NCBI GenBank assembly: GCA_040388625.1
Contig: JAZKBK010000005.1
Coordinates: 62,001-126,000, forward strand
Direction: 5' to 3'
Length of the DNA: 64,000 bases
Source of the DNA: Gemmatimonadota bacterium
Lineage (GTDB): Bacteria > Gemmatimonadota > Gemmatimonadetes > Gemmatimonadales > Gemmatimonadaceae
Below are positions 37,401 through 44,767 of the stretch, piece by piece (positions within the stretch are counted from its first letter, which is position 1; every line of letters starts with the position of its first letter). Both the position numbers and the translations under genes were made by a program. The notes under the pieces were generated by a model that ran no database searches, was not told where the DNA came from, and saw only the letters and a program-made list of their open reading frames with translations.

Positions 37401-37628
37401 CACGGCGGTTCTGCTACGGTGGACGAGGCATTGCGAGGAGCGGAGAAGTGGCTTGGGGAGGGATACCGAGAGCTGGACGAGGGAGTATTCCGCTCAGCCG
37501 ACGGCACCCGACAGTTCCGTATGACAACGCGGGACTTGACAGACAAGAACCCGCATGTGCATTTCGAATCGGTCGGAAAGAACGGCAAGACGATCGAGCA
37601 GAACGCGCACGTTTATCTGCAGCAATAG
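31440..37628 (+). CDS. Giant RHS-repeat polymorphic toxin with Sec signal and beta-sandwich stalk
   Basis: 2062 residues from ATG 31440 (AGGGAG upstream; ATG 31398 is also in frame). Order: signal peptide (MWMVALFLATALSLVPAFAS-AQ); about 700 residues of repeated beta-sandwich domains sharing the motif ITNNGNTAASYTLSYSC, with at least four copies at about 120-residue intervals; a linker; about 1000 residues of RHS/YD repeats (TYDSHGNDSTV, YDAAGNRTNGG, TYDASERRATLIYP); the RHS core (GFYGTLQSEGKTGSGLVYAR, then DPIGLAGG at residue 1877) ending DPFGL at 1900-1904. The last about 158 residues are the toxin tip (GYRELDEGVFRSADGTRQFR, HVHFESVGKNGK). The YD repeats form a cage that releases the tip. 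The tip's activity is not recognised. Confidence 0.93.
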   Translation: MWRDSSRSPRMWHGATQHAMWMVALFLATALSLVPAFASAQVITGGGTINQNPNGSYSASFTVTGTSGHIYDFSSSCTGYVTSCGVPSPEGLSARTGHLSATATVTYTTASAGSGTLTFQTFDESTLGTVSATLNVSPVNTATPSVTADDNTWYTSENASTNYPHFHITNNGNTAASYTLSYSCSGNVSSCSVSSPSPTIAAGSSADIAVYYHTGPFTSGNATVGLSATSPYSETASKSITVVPLSEAVSVSPKGGTTSVSIPGAQGSVPFTVIDMGNSSPVTYHVTFSCSGVVTTCPSPYDLAVASGSPETRYPQFWVSPDLAGGTGTFAMTASIFDGFNTYSDYGSYTVTVPDTRTYTVAVTPTAFDDYTAENVSTNYIFTVTNNGNTAATYSLGASCTGGETSCAVAPTVYLAAGSSSPVAVSFNTSAAGSTGYVSLVATGLSNSSTGQVHVIPLSQAVSVSAGVASAAMTQGNSQALGFTISAIGNTTSPITYTLGTVCTGVVTCPATPTPSSVNITPGSPGSSNGLVTASSNPAGGAGAVTLTASYTNAWGQLYQSSATTTITVPDVRNDSVIVTPKNDSIVSAPANASTSYGFKVRNAGNNSATYSLSITSCTGTASGTGGCSFGTGGNTITVNAGSTGTASVYFSTGPVNQTITIGLHATATTPAGHVYSDDGLVEIIPAIKGAPIIDLSKANFGEAITRDRCLTISLGKGAAYNCGDLRLVHVLPTIQTYTEPRTPALIYDSQHAAPHPIISADVILPSDSLLPPTVSESLKVAGVTRATATWAGSAWSATGTARRVALSFDASSLATGVYPYTVTVTSNFTSGPLSTSASGNLIVVNRSASSGWWVAGVEQLFFPSDTSTRLWVGGDGSARLYHWVSANVWKAASVDRPDSLTLSGSTYTRWDEHRLQVQFDASGRHVATVTRQGHVTSFGYSGTVLTSITVPGASSAYTFFRTGTAIDSVKSLDRKVTLTRGASSLTFTDPDGSTVRYDYAGSTPVINKRTDQLGNVTTYQLDSISSTLSGVSVAMQSPSSAIVTTFRAAEGAALSGPIDSDSVYTLVNGPRADTTVTRVWVDRFGEPARIVNALGGSTLLERTDSRFPALVTQTTDPTGFITTATYDSHGNDSTVTRHNPLGDGSNPTTSYSWDQTFDFISGITQPTGEKMTMIYDPATGNRTSQYPGTSSSRAVQFFYDPVTKNLSASQLPGTTARDSIAYDSLGNVAFTKTPLGHETTYARDATGRIVGTTGPLDNAGNYHIYTQIQLDRMGRDTMVASWSDSGANSPGYIIRKSYDAEGNLLSVVSKNDPNQAIGTIRTTMTYDALARETAEYTIGAAGDTVTAKHFTYDAAGNRTNGGSDGGAGVSVTFDALNRQIMRKSIDDSAAYSYDAAGRLLTANNRYAQVSRGYYPGGALRVDTLRVAVTDTTVGIPARFAQHVYRDSVTYDASERRATLIYPDNSAATYAYDPVFGNIATIIGPVGKAYSMQYDLSGRLAEQVRLSGTADSVYESFGYDDDSRLVRDTVKGAGLYSSTLRTGSVQYDARDKVLNAPNSIAPEAFTYSPLGAVIAGNTMSGATEEFTVDALGNAYTHELNGVTSSYAYHAGTTRLDMMLTPNGIYTDTTRYAYDIDGNRLDETTSHYLSDPTPGFTNNCAPAGDALCINTARSYSYNDENLLEQTYVMIDSTVTHPGYYPYTTDEHFRYDALGRRVWARMNHSANCSKQKPWGGCFNTLLRSVWDGNQLIYEIQTSADSTASLENDSPSGSGSYGIVSYVHGAELDAPLAIYKGGSLAVLPYVNYRGETDMVVCPNVCSGVPMPGLTDGLNHLDGGTTSGPTGFYGTLQSEGKTGSGLVYARNRYVDPETGKFTQADPIGLAGGVNAWGFVGGDPVSYSDPFGLCPPWPDCIAQGIANWGAQRGGTVGTIALNGGAALNAGFEAIGINDAARGGEAIGNGQYKAAAGFLALTFGGEAFKGAKLLKNVHGGSATVDEALRGAEKWLGEGYRELDEGVFRSADGTRQFRMTTRDLTDKNPHVHFESVGKNGKTIEQNAHVYLQQ

Positions 37629-37642
37629 CTGCAAGAGGACAA

Positions 37643-37981
37643 ATGCGATACGTCACACTGATTCAGCCAGCGGACATCCACCCGGCGGCGAGACACTTCA
37701 AAGGGCTTCCGGCCGAACTGACGAATGAGCAGGATTCTCCGGAAGAGATGCCCTGGCCACGGGTTCTCGTGATCAGACAGAGTAAGGGGGGAGTCTTTCT
37801 CGATCGTTACACCGAGGAAGGCGAATCGGGCGGCGACACCTGGCACCAGAGCATTGAGGAGGCGCGAGAACAAGCACTCGCTGAGTACAACGGCAGCGTA
37901 GGGCCGTGGCGGGACGTTCCCGCGGAAGTGGATGATGCGGAGCTGATCGCCTTCGCGCTAAGCGAATTCGGCACACAGTAG
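37643..37981 (+). CDS. Probable immunity protein for the RHS toxin
   Basis: 112 residues beginning 14 bp after the toxin stop, with AAGAGGAC before ATG 37643. Acidic overall (ELTNEQDSPEEMPWPRVLVI; EVDDAELIAFALSEF), as is usual for immunity proteins that cap a basic toxin. It has no signal peptide and should stay in the cytoplasm. Family not recognised; the call rests on position and character. Confidence 0.75.
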   Translation: MRYVTLIQPADIHPAARHFKGLPAELTNEQDSPEEMPWPRVLVIRQSKGGVFLDRYTEEGESGGDTWHQSIEEAREQALAEYNGSVGPWRDVPAEVDDAELIAFALSEFGTQ

Positions 37982-37997
37982 CGCCACGTTATCAGGT

Positions 37998-38032
37998 GAG
38001 AGCCGCATGAGGGATTCGCTCATGCGGCTCTC
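37998..38032 (+). terminator. Perfect hairpin after the immunity gene
   Basis: Arms GAGAGCCGCATGAG and CTCATGCGGCTCTC make a perfect 14-bp stem with a 7-nt loop, 16 bp after the stop at 37981. The T tract is short (GTTCC). Confidence 0.8.
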
Positions 38033-38156
38033 GTTCCAAACAGAAGACAGTTCTACGGCTGTTTGGCCGTCTTGCATCACTACGATCCCCTAGCGCCATC
38101 AGGTCTCAATTCGGAGGCACGCAGGATGCACGCGGGGGTGTTGGTCCTCAGCCGGG

Positions 38157-38669
38157 GTGAGCCACGTCCGTGGCGGCGATCCGAGCGCGATCAAGTCTTA
38201 TGGAGAAGGCTGCGGGATGTCGCTGGGAGCCTGTGCCCGCGCCTCGAATCATCCGACGGATCCGCGCCCGATCACCGCGTACTGCATTTGCTCCTTCTCG
38301 CGACATCGGTTATCAAACAGCTCGGTGCAGCTCGGCGTGACCGCGACTCTCGATGCTGTCATGGACTCGGAGGCGACTGCGACTCGCGCACAGCGAACAG
38401 CACACCGTGCACGAGTGTCCCTCGACACCCTGGTATCGGAGACGATCCGCACTCTTCCTAATGGCAGCAAAGCATTCCAGTCTGAAGTCTCTGGGCGAGT
38501 TCCCGGAAGTAAGGCCGTATACGAGAGGCAGGTTGACGCTTCTGGAAAGACGTTGGAATTTACCAAGACTACGGTCGATCCCGCTGGCAATGATGTTCAT
38601 GTGAAAGACAAGATTCGGAACACCACCATCTACCCTCAACAGCAAGGCCGCCATGAAAGACCGTGCTAG
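38157..38669 (+). pseudogene. Orphan RHS C-terminal toxin fragment
   Basis: An open frame without its own ribosome site or signal. Its last about 60 residues (VPGSKAVYERQVDASGKTLE, then FTKTTVDPAGNDVHVKDKI) match the closing segment of a known kind of RHS/polymorphic toxin tip. The upstream part contains GGDPSAIKSYGEG, perhaps a decayed RHS core end. No RHS core is fused. This looks like a displaced toxin tip of the sort that accumulates behind rhs and cdiA genes, held with its immunity gene, which overlaps its end. Confidence 0.6.
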
Positions 38670-38991
38670 CTTGCTTCGATCCTTGATCGACTTCGACGAT
38701 CCAATTCAGGAGATCATGGCCGAACTGCAGCAACTCCCATGGGATGTCGAGATACCCGTGGTTCAGTTCTCCGTTGGCGATGCCACATCCGTTCTAAGGA
38801 GATACGAAGCCGGTCAGCTCTCTGCACCAGATATCGAAGCGTGGGCCAATGCAATTGAGGGACGCGATGACATCGGTATCGACGATCATCTGGACCTGCG
38901 TGAAATGATTTACCAGCTTGCCAACCCGTCATTGACGCAACGATTGACTCGTGATGCAGCACAGGGCTGGCTCAAAAAGCTAGGCGGATAA
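38653..38991 (+). CDS. Second immunity-type protein, paired with the orphan toxin tip
   Basis: 112 residues, overlapping the end of the orphan tip by 17 bp. Acidic and helical (RSLIDFDDPIQEIMAELQQL; GRDDIGIDDHLDLREMIYQL). The layout, toxin tip then acidic small protein then hairpin, copies that of the first toxin-immunity pair. No ribosome site is obvious, but ATG 38653 is the only sensible start. Family known to me only as RHS-associated hypothetical. Confidence 0.7.
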   Translation: MKDRASLLRSLIDFDDPIQEIMAELQQLPWDVEIPVVQFSVGDATSVLRRYEAGQLSAPDIEAWANAIEGRDDIGIDDHLDLREMIYQLANPSLTQRLTRDAAQGWLKKLGG

Positions 38992-38998
38992 TTGGTCG

Positions 38999-39041
38999 AC
39001 GACTGCGGCAGTAGTGGATGTCTCGTTACTGCCGCAGTCGT
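38999..39041 (+). terminator. Strong hairpin after the second immunity gene
   Basis: Arms ACGACTGCGGCAGTA and TACTGCCGCAGTCGT form a perfect 15-bp stem with a 13-nt loop, then GCTTTCT. It begins 8 bp past the stop codon. Confidence 0.82.
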
Positions 39042-39782
39042 GCTTTCTGACTTCTGCGCGTCTGCAACATAAGTGCGACCTCACCGTGCGGCGGCGGGTC
39101 GTGTATAGTCCTGGGCGTCGTGCGCTGTTTGCATCGCAGAACCTCGGGAGTGGTGAGCAGCAGTAGGCCGAGTGTGAATTGGTGCTTCGTGAGATGGCCG
39201 GATCACAGGACCTCTGTCGCCCATGCGGATGATTCGGGAGCGAGCTGTGTATTTCTTGGCGGATCATTACGATCCTGTCCGGATCTCCGAGCTTCATTAC
39301 CCTCCGTGTAGCCACGGCCCAATGCTGCGGACGAGCATTCAGCTATCGTCGGGGGCGTGCGCCAGCTCCCGGCACGGCCGACCAATCTTGAGACCGTCCG
39401 CGCTCTTCGTGTAGCGGCATCACTTGCAAATATCAAACAGCGCCGACTTTCAGCGTACATTCCGATCCTTTCCGCAACGATCAACCGGCCTTGGCGTTCT
39501 GGAGATCATCGATGTCTTCAGGTGCGACGTCGAGTGATTTCACCCCTGGCGCGATGCATCTTCACAGACGACTGAAATTAGGAAGTTAGAATCCTGCCCC
39601 CGAACCCCGCATCGATGCAACATTTATCAATAGATTTGATACAGTCACTGAAGGAACGCGATACACCGTCGAAGTGGAGATCGGGTTTAATATGCCAGAT
39701 GCGCTGATCGATCGATCTTTGCGCGGCGTGGTTCGGAGCTGGGTCCGGCGATTCGTGCTCGAGCCGATGCGTTCCGCCACAC
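39042..39782. other. 741-bp gap without a recognisable gene
   Basis: Only short frames with shadow-like composition are present on either strand. None has a good ribosome site or family match. There is no tRNA shape, and no repeat shared with the rest of the island. Possibly decayed DNA marking the island's right edge. Confidence 0.5.
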
Positions 39783-40844
39783 ATGGAAGATTCACGAATG
39801 ACTGATACAGCTCCGCCAGTCGGCAAACAACCACAGCGCGGACCATTTGCATGGGTGCACGCGTTCACGGGTTTCTATCCGGCGATGGCCGAAGAATTCT
39901 CCCACCTGGATCCGGTAACGCGGTTCCTCTACGCGTCGCGCAGCGTCATCCTGGTGATCTCCGCACAGGCTGCTTTGATCGCCGGACTGCTTGCCGTGAT
40001 CGCCGGCGGCTTCGAGCCCATTCCGTTCGTGCTGGTGCTCGTTGGCTACGTGGTGCTCCACGCGATCAGCAACCTGTCCAACGATTATTTTGGATATCGC
40101 AGAGGACACGACACGGCTGACTCGCCGCGCCGACGCTACACCCTGCATCCGATCGCAAGCGGGGCAGTGACACCGCGGCTGCTGATCACCGGGCTCGTCA
40201 TTCTCTCCGCCATAGCAGCGGCGATTGCGGTTTACTTCGTCACGTTGCGCGGACGGAATGCACTTGGACTGGTAATCGCAGGCGCACTGCTGCTCTATGC
40301 ATACGACGCCGCCCCGAAAGCATTGAAGGAGCTCGGGCTCGGTGAGGCAGCTGCGTTCGTCGTATGGGGACCGCTGATGATCGGAGGCGGCTACTACGTG
40401 ATCACCGGACAGTGGTCGGCGGCCGCGTTTCTCGCATCCGTACCATACGGGCTCGGCGTCGCGTCGATTCTCATTGGAAAGCACATCGATCAGCGCGGCT
40501 TCGACTCGTCGCAGGAGCAGCGGACGCTGCCGGTCCTGCTTGGCGAGCGTCGCGCGCGATTGTTGAATCAATCGGTGCTGGTTGGCATGTACGTTGTGAT
40601 CGTAATCGCGGTCATCATGCACGCGCTGACGCCATTCGCCCTGCTGGTGGTGTTTGCGGCCCCGCGCGCGATGCGTGCGCTCCGCGTGATGTCGCGACCG
40701 GCACCGGCCGAAGCGCCGGCTGGCTACGTTGGTTGGCCGCTATGGTATCATCGGATGTGCCTGGTGCACAATCGCGCGTTCGGCTGGCTGTACATCGCAG
40801 GCCTCGGCGCAGGCGCGCTGTTCGCAACCTTTCTCGCGCGCTAA
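39783..40844 (+). CDS. UbiA-family prenyltransferase (MenA-like)
   Basis: About 353 residues, about eight membrane helices. The first Asp-rich motif is NLSNDYFGYRRGHDTAD and the second is GKHIDQRGFDSSQEQRTLPV. These bind the Mg-diphosphate of a polyprenyl donor. Helix-rich regions such as LVIAGALLLYAYDAAPKALK fit UbiA/MenA. It attaches an isoprenoid chain to an aromatic acceptor, such as a quinone precursor. No other quinone genes are nearby. Its end overlaps the convergent MFS gene by 4 bp. ATG 39798 is an alternative start. Confidence 0.87.
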   Translation: MEDSRMTDTAPPVGKQPQRGPFAWVHAFTGFYPAMAEEFSHLDPVTRFLYASRSVILVISAQAALIAGLLAVIAGGFEPIPFVLVLVGYVVLHAISNLSNDYFGYRRGHDTADSPRRRYTLHPIASGAVTPRLLITGLVILSAIAAAIAVYFVTLRGRNALGLVIAGALLLYAYDAAPKALKELGLGEAAAFVVWGPLMIGGGYYVITGQWSAAAFLASVPYGLGVASILIGKHIDQRGFDSSQEQRTLPVLLGERRARLLNQSVLVGMYVVIVIAVIMHALTPFALLVVFAAPRAMRALRVMSRPAPAEAPAGYVGWPLWYHRMCLVHNRAFGWLYIAGLGAGALFATFLAR

Positions 40845-42112
40845 TCGCCGACCATCCGCGCCAGTTTCCGTATACTCCATATTCCGAACGCAGGTCCAAT
40901 AGCGAGCATGGCGAACGCCCAGCGCCAACTCACTAACTGCGCCATGTGCGGAATTCCCTGAATCGTCACCATCGTCAACAGAAATCCAAGTGACGTCTGC
41001 ACGGTAAGCGCAGTCCCCACAGCGTGAGGCGGGACACTTTCCGTAACGAGTACCGAGAACTGCGCGCTGTCCGCGATCACGAAAAAGCCCCACACGAGCG
41101 CAACTGGAACGACAAGCCACAACGTCATGCCGAAGGTGAGTCCGATAAGCAGCGCACACAAGCCGCTCATCGTCATCGCAACCGTTACAAGCCACTCGCG
41201 CCCGCGTCGGTCCGCGACCAGACCACCCCAGATGCATCCCGCTCCACCGATCGCGAGCGCGGCAAACGATACCGCGGACGCAATGGACGTCGCACCACCT
41301 GCGTGACCCTGGTGCGCGATGATGCTCGCCGAGATGAATAAGGGCAGCCACGTCCACGCTGCGTACAGCTCCCACATGTGACCCAGATATCCACCTGTCG
41401 CGAGCCGGAAACACGGCTCGCGCATGATGTCGGCAACGAGCCTCCATGAGAACGGGCGCGGCGGAAACGGATACGGTCCGTCGCGATATCCGAATGTCAC
41501 GAGCGCCGCTGCAAGGAGTGCGGCAACAGACGCGGTGAGAACCACAGGGCGGATTCCAGCGCCGGGAATTGCATGCACGAGATAGGGCGTCGCCTTTCCA
41601 ACTGTCAGCGCGCCTACTATCGCTCCGACAGCGAGTCCGCGGCGCGCGCGAAACCAGGTGGAGATCATCTTCATCGCTGGCGGATAGACGGCGGCGAGTG
41701 CGATACCGGTGAGCATGCGACACGCAAGCGCGGTACGAAATCCCGGTGCGAGAAGCAGCGCAGCATTCGACGCCGATCCAACCAATGCGCCGGCGGCGAA
41801 CAGGCGGCCGGCTGGTACGATGTCGACCACGTTGAGCGTCGCGAGCACCGCGGTGCCGACTACGAAGCCGAGCTGAACGATCGTAGTCAGCCACCCCGAC
41901 TGCGATGCGCTGAGGTCCCACAACGTGCGATACTGTGCCGACACCGCACTCGCGGCGAACCAGAGCGACATGCCGAGCAGCTCAGCGCACGCAAGCAGCA
42001 CGAGCATGCGCCAGCGCGATGGATGCGTGTCAGCTGGAAGTGTCACGGACGGGGCGCGCACTGCGCCATCACCAGCAGGTACAGATCGCGCGAACAAATT
42101 CGGTGAGACCAT
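40841..42112 (-). CDS. MFS transporter
   Basis: About 423 residues with about 12 membrane helices. The family loop is visible as FRARRGLAVGAIVGALTVGK after helix 4-5, and VADRRGREWLVTVAMTMSG between the two halves. Substrate unknown. ATG 42112 is assumed, but no good ribosome site is seen; TTG 42154 extends the frame by 14 residues. It lies 37-80 bp behind the response regulator gene and may be the last gene of that operon. Confidence 0.85.
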   Translation of the reverse strand: MVSPNLFARSVPAGDGAVRAPSVTLPADTHPSRWRMLVLLACAELLGMSLWFAASAVSAQYRTLWDLSASQSGWLTTIVQLGFVVGTAVLATLNVVDIVPAGRLFAAGALVGSASNAALLLAPGFRTALACRMLTGIALAAVYPPAMKMISTWFRARRGLAVGAIVGALTVGKATPYLVHAIPGAGIRPVVLTASVAALLAAALVTFGYRDGPYPFPPRPFSWRLVADIMREPCFRLATGGYLGHMWELYAAWTWLPLFISASIIAHQGHAGGATSIASAVSFAALAIGGAGCIWGGLVADRRGREWLVTVAMTMSGLCALLIGLTFGMTLWLVVPVALVWGFFVIADSAQFSVLVTESVPPHAVGTALTVQTSLGFLLTMVTIQGIPHMAQLVSWRWAFAMLAIGPAFGIWSIRKLARMVGD

Positions 42113-42191
42113 GAAGGAGGAAACTGGCTGACCAGCGGCTCCGCCGCAATCCAATGGACGGGTCTGCGCTCGTCCGCAGGAGCGATCCGTG

Positions 42192-42797
42192 CTACAGCCA
42201 GCCCTTCTCTCTCGCTATCCGAGCTGCTTCCACCCTCGTCGATGCGCCCAGTTTCGACATCGCCTCCGACAGATAATTGCGCACGGTTCCCTCCGACAGG
42301 CAGAGCATCGATGCTATCTCGGCGCTGGTCTTTCCTTCGCCGGCAAACCGTAACGCCTGTCTCTCCCGATCAGTGAGCGGATCAGGTGCGCTCCACGCCT
42401 CGGCGGCAAGATCGGGATCCACCGCGCGAAGTCCAGCGTGGACACGGCGCACAGCGCTCGCCAGCATCTCCGGCGGGCTGTCCTTCAACAGATATCCGCT
42501 GGCGCCAGCTTCCAGCGCGCGACGCAGATAACCAGCGCGTGCGAACGTAGTAAGAATCACGACCCGCGTCGACGATTTGAGTCGCTTGAGCTCGGCCGCT
42601 ACTTCGAGACCGGTGAGATGCGGCATCTCGATATCGGTCAGGAGCACGTCTGGTGCATGTTCGACCACGAGTGATACGGCCTCACGTCCGTCGCGAGCAC
42701 GCGCGACGACATGAATATCAGGCTCGATCTCGAGCAACGCGGATAGCGCGCCGAGCACCATCCCCTGATCCTCGGCGACAATCACACGGATTGTCAT
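42192..42797 (-). CDS. NarL/DesR-type response regulator
   Basis: 201 residues. Receiver domain with the acceptor Asp55 (DVLLTDIEMPHLTGLEV) and the Lys switch in GYLLKDSPPE, then a LuxR helix-turn-helix (LTDRERQALRFAGEGKTSAE, IASMLCLSEGTVRNYL). Its ATG overlaps the stop of the kinase gene before it (ATGA), which makes the pair certain. It probably controls this ABC-transporter operon. Confidence 0.93.
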   Translation of the reverse strand: MTIRVIVAEDQGMVLGALSALLEIEPDIHVVARARDGREAVSLVVEHAPDVLLTDIEMPHLTGLEVAAELKRLKSSTRVVILTTFARAGYLRRALEAGASGYLLKDSPPEMLASAVRRVHAGLRAVDPDLAAEAWSAPDPLTDRERQALRFAGEGKTSAEIASMLCLSEGTVRNYLSEAMSKLGASTRVEAARIAREKGWL

Positions 42798-43939
42798 GCC
42801 GGCACGGCGAGTCGCGCGCCAGGCGCAGCGTCGGGTTGCGCGGGTGCGATCGATGCGAGCGTCACGAGAATCCGCGTTCCATTAACCGACTCGACGGAGA
42901 TGTGGCCGCCGACCGATGTTACACGCTCGCGCATTCCGGTCACTCCGTTGCCATCCGGCGCCTGCTTGCCAATCCCGTCGTCATAAATGGAGAACGTTCG
43001 CACAGCATTCACACCGATGAGCGCGATGTCGCAACGCGTTGCATTTGCATGGCGGACGACGTTGGTCACTGCCTCCCGGAGAACGAGCGAAAGAACAGCT
43101 TCTTCCGCAGGAGAGAGCTGTACGGGCTCGATGTTCGCGCGCATCTCCATACCGCCGGCCTTAAGCATCGATTCTGCACTTGAAATCTCGCTGGCCAACC
43201 CGGAATCGCGATAGCCGGCGACCGCTGCCCTCACTTCCGAAAGCGCATCCCGCGAAATGCGCTCGACGTCTCGAATCTCGATCGCAGCGCGCGCCGGATC
43301 GCGATCGGCGAGGCGCGACGCGAGCGATGCCTTGAGCGTTATGAGAGATAGCGTGTGGCCAAGCAGATCGTGCAGGTCGCGGGCGATCCGCTCTCGTTCG
43401 GCGAGTTTGGCAAGATGTCCGATCTCCTCGTTCGCGCGACGGAGTCGCCTATTGGTCTCGCGGACTCTTGCGAAGTGACTGTTGCTGAAGCCAACGACAG
43501 CGCTGATCCCCACCTGCCAGCCCCATGTCCAGGGCGGAAGATGCAGAACTATCGCTTCGATCAGCGCTGTCGCGACCACGACCAGAATGCCCTGCGTCGC
43601 ACGTCGCGCCGGCCGCAGGTTGCCGGCGAAAGACGCCGCGTAGACCGTGAGCACCGGTGCGCCAGGATTGACCGGGGTAAGTACGAGACCGATGATACCG
43701 ATGCTCGCGATTATCCAGTACATCTCACGGTTGCCTCGGCACCAGAACCCGCGGAAATACAGCGGCAGGAATAGAATGCCGCCAGCAATCGTGGCGATCC
43801 AGACTCCAGTGCTGGCGTGCGAGAGCGCGGGCCACATGAACAGCACGGGGTAGTAGATCAACCACGCGAACGGGGTCCAGCCGATTTCGGGATCGCGCGG
43901 GAGGACCCTGAAACGCGAGGACGGCGCGCCGCTCAACAT
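42794..43939 (-). CDS. DesK-type sensor histidine kinase
   Basis: 381 residues. About five N-terminal membrane helices (WTPFAWLIYYPVLFMWPALS to GILVVVATALIEAIVLHL), a HisKA_3 phospho-acceptor box ERIARDLHDLLGHTLSLITL, and an HATPase_c domain with VLREAVTNVVRHANATRC and GIGKQAPDGNGVTGMRERV. Senses membrane state or a substrate of the neighbouring transporter. Only 3 bp separate it from the permease gene. Confidence 0.92.
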   Translation of the reverse strand: MLSGAPSSRFRVLPRDPEIGWTPFAWLIYYPVLFMWPALSHASTGVWIATIAGGILFLPLYFRGFWCRGNREMYWIIASIGIIGLVLTPVNPGAPVLTVYAASFAGNLRPARRATQGILVVVATALIEAIVLHLPPWTWGWQVGISAVVGFSNSHFARVRETNRRLRRANEEIGHLAKLAERERIARDLHDLLGHTLSLITLKASLASRLADRDPARAAIEIRDVERISRDALSEVRAAVAGYRDSGLASEISSAESMLKAGGMEMRANIEPVQLSPAEEAVLSLVLREAVTNVVRHANATRCDIALIGVNAVRTFSIYDDGIGKQAPDGNGVTGMRERVTSVGGHISVESVNGTRILVTLASIAPAQPDAAPGARLAVPA

Positions 43940-43942
43940 GCG

Positions 43943-44767
43943 TCAGCCGTAGGTCTTGCCTTCATCGCGGCGGTAGCCGATGACGGCGATGACAGTGAAC
44001 AGCGCGCCGAATCCAATGAGTGCTGCAATGTGTCCCAGTGCGTGTGACGCAGGCTCGATGCCCACCGCCTCCAGCGCAAGCCGTGCGAGGTGGTAGGGCG
44101 GGAAAGCTACCGCGAATCCCTGCAGTAATTTGGGCAGCATTTCCGCGGGAATGAAGAGGCCTGATAGAAATGCCATTGGCAGATAGAGAATATTGACGAC
44201 CGGCGCAGCCGAGTTGGGGCCTGCGAGATACCCGATCGCGAGGCCCATGGCGCAGAACGGGATCGCGCCGAGCGTCTCGGAAACGATCAGCATCGTCCAC
44301 TGCGCCGCAGACATTCTCACATGTCCGAACACCGCTCCGATTGCGCACATGAGGAGCATCAGGACCGCTCCGATCGCGAGCGTCGTCAGATATTTGGCGG
44401 TGAAGTATGCCGGCAGCGGCATCGGACTGGCCTTCTTGACCGCCAACCATCCCTGTCCCCGCTCGACTGCGACGCCGACGCCGAGCGCAAAGAGGGCGAT
44501 GCTTATCACACCGAACGCACCGTACGTCGCGAGCATGTATGTCGCGATCATCTCCGAATTCTTGCTCCCGTGCTGCATCACGAGCCCGAACAGGACGTAG
44601 AACATGATCGGAAATCCGATAGTCGGGATCATGAACGCCGGCATCCTGGTTTGCTTCCGAAGCTCGTACTTTGTTTCTGCGAGATAGATAAGGATGGACC
44701 GGAAACGCGGAACGGAGGTGACGGTGTCGTGGGAAGACGGCCGGGTTGCAAGTGTTGCGCTGGTCAT
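43943..44767 (-). CDS. ABC-2 type transporter permease
   Basis: 274 residues with about six membrane helices (IPTIGFPIMFYVLFGLVMQH; ISIALFALGVGVAVERGQGW; LAIGAVLMLLMCAIGAVFGH; LYLPMAFLSGLFIPAEMLP). ATG 44767 overlaps the ATPase stop (ATGA). A multidrug or lipid exporter partner of the upstream ATPase. Kinase, regulator and ABC-2 transporter together are a well-known module for membrane stress or antibiotic response. Confidence 0.9.
   Translation of the reverse strand: MTSATLATRPSSHDTVTSVPRFRSILIYLAETKYELRKQTRMPAFMIPTIGFPIMFYVLFGLVMQHGSKNSEMIATYMLATYGAFGVISIALFALGVGVAVERGQGWLAVKKASPMPLPAYFTAKYLTTLAIGAVLMLLMCAIGAVFGHVRMSAAQWTMLIVSETLGAIPFCAMGLAIGYLAGPNSAAPVVNILYLPMAFLSGLFIPAEMLPKLLQGFAVAFPPYHLARLALEAVGIEPASHALGHIAALIGFGALFTVIAVIGYRRDEGKTYG

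Noticed and set aside
31440-38991. T6SS effector cluster
   Set aside because: No VgrG, Hcp, PAAR or T6SS adaptor seen, and the toxin has a Sec signal peptide.
39203-39484. 93-residue minus-strand frame in the 741-bp gap
   Set aside because: Random-like composition, no ribosome site, no known motif.
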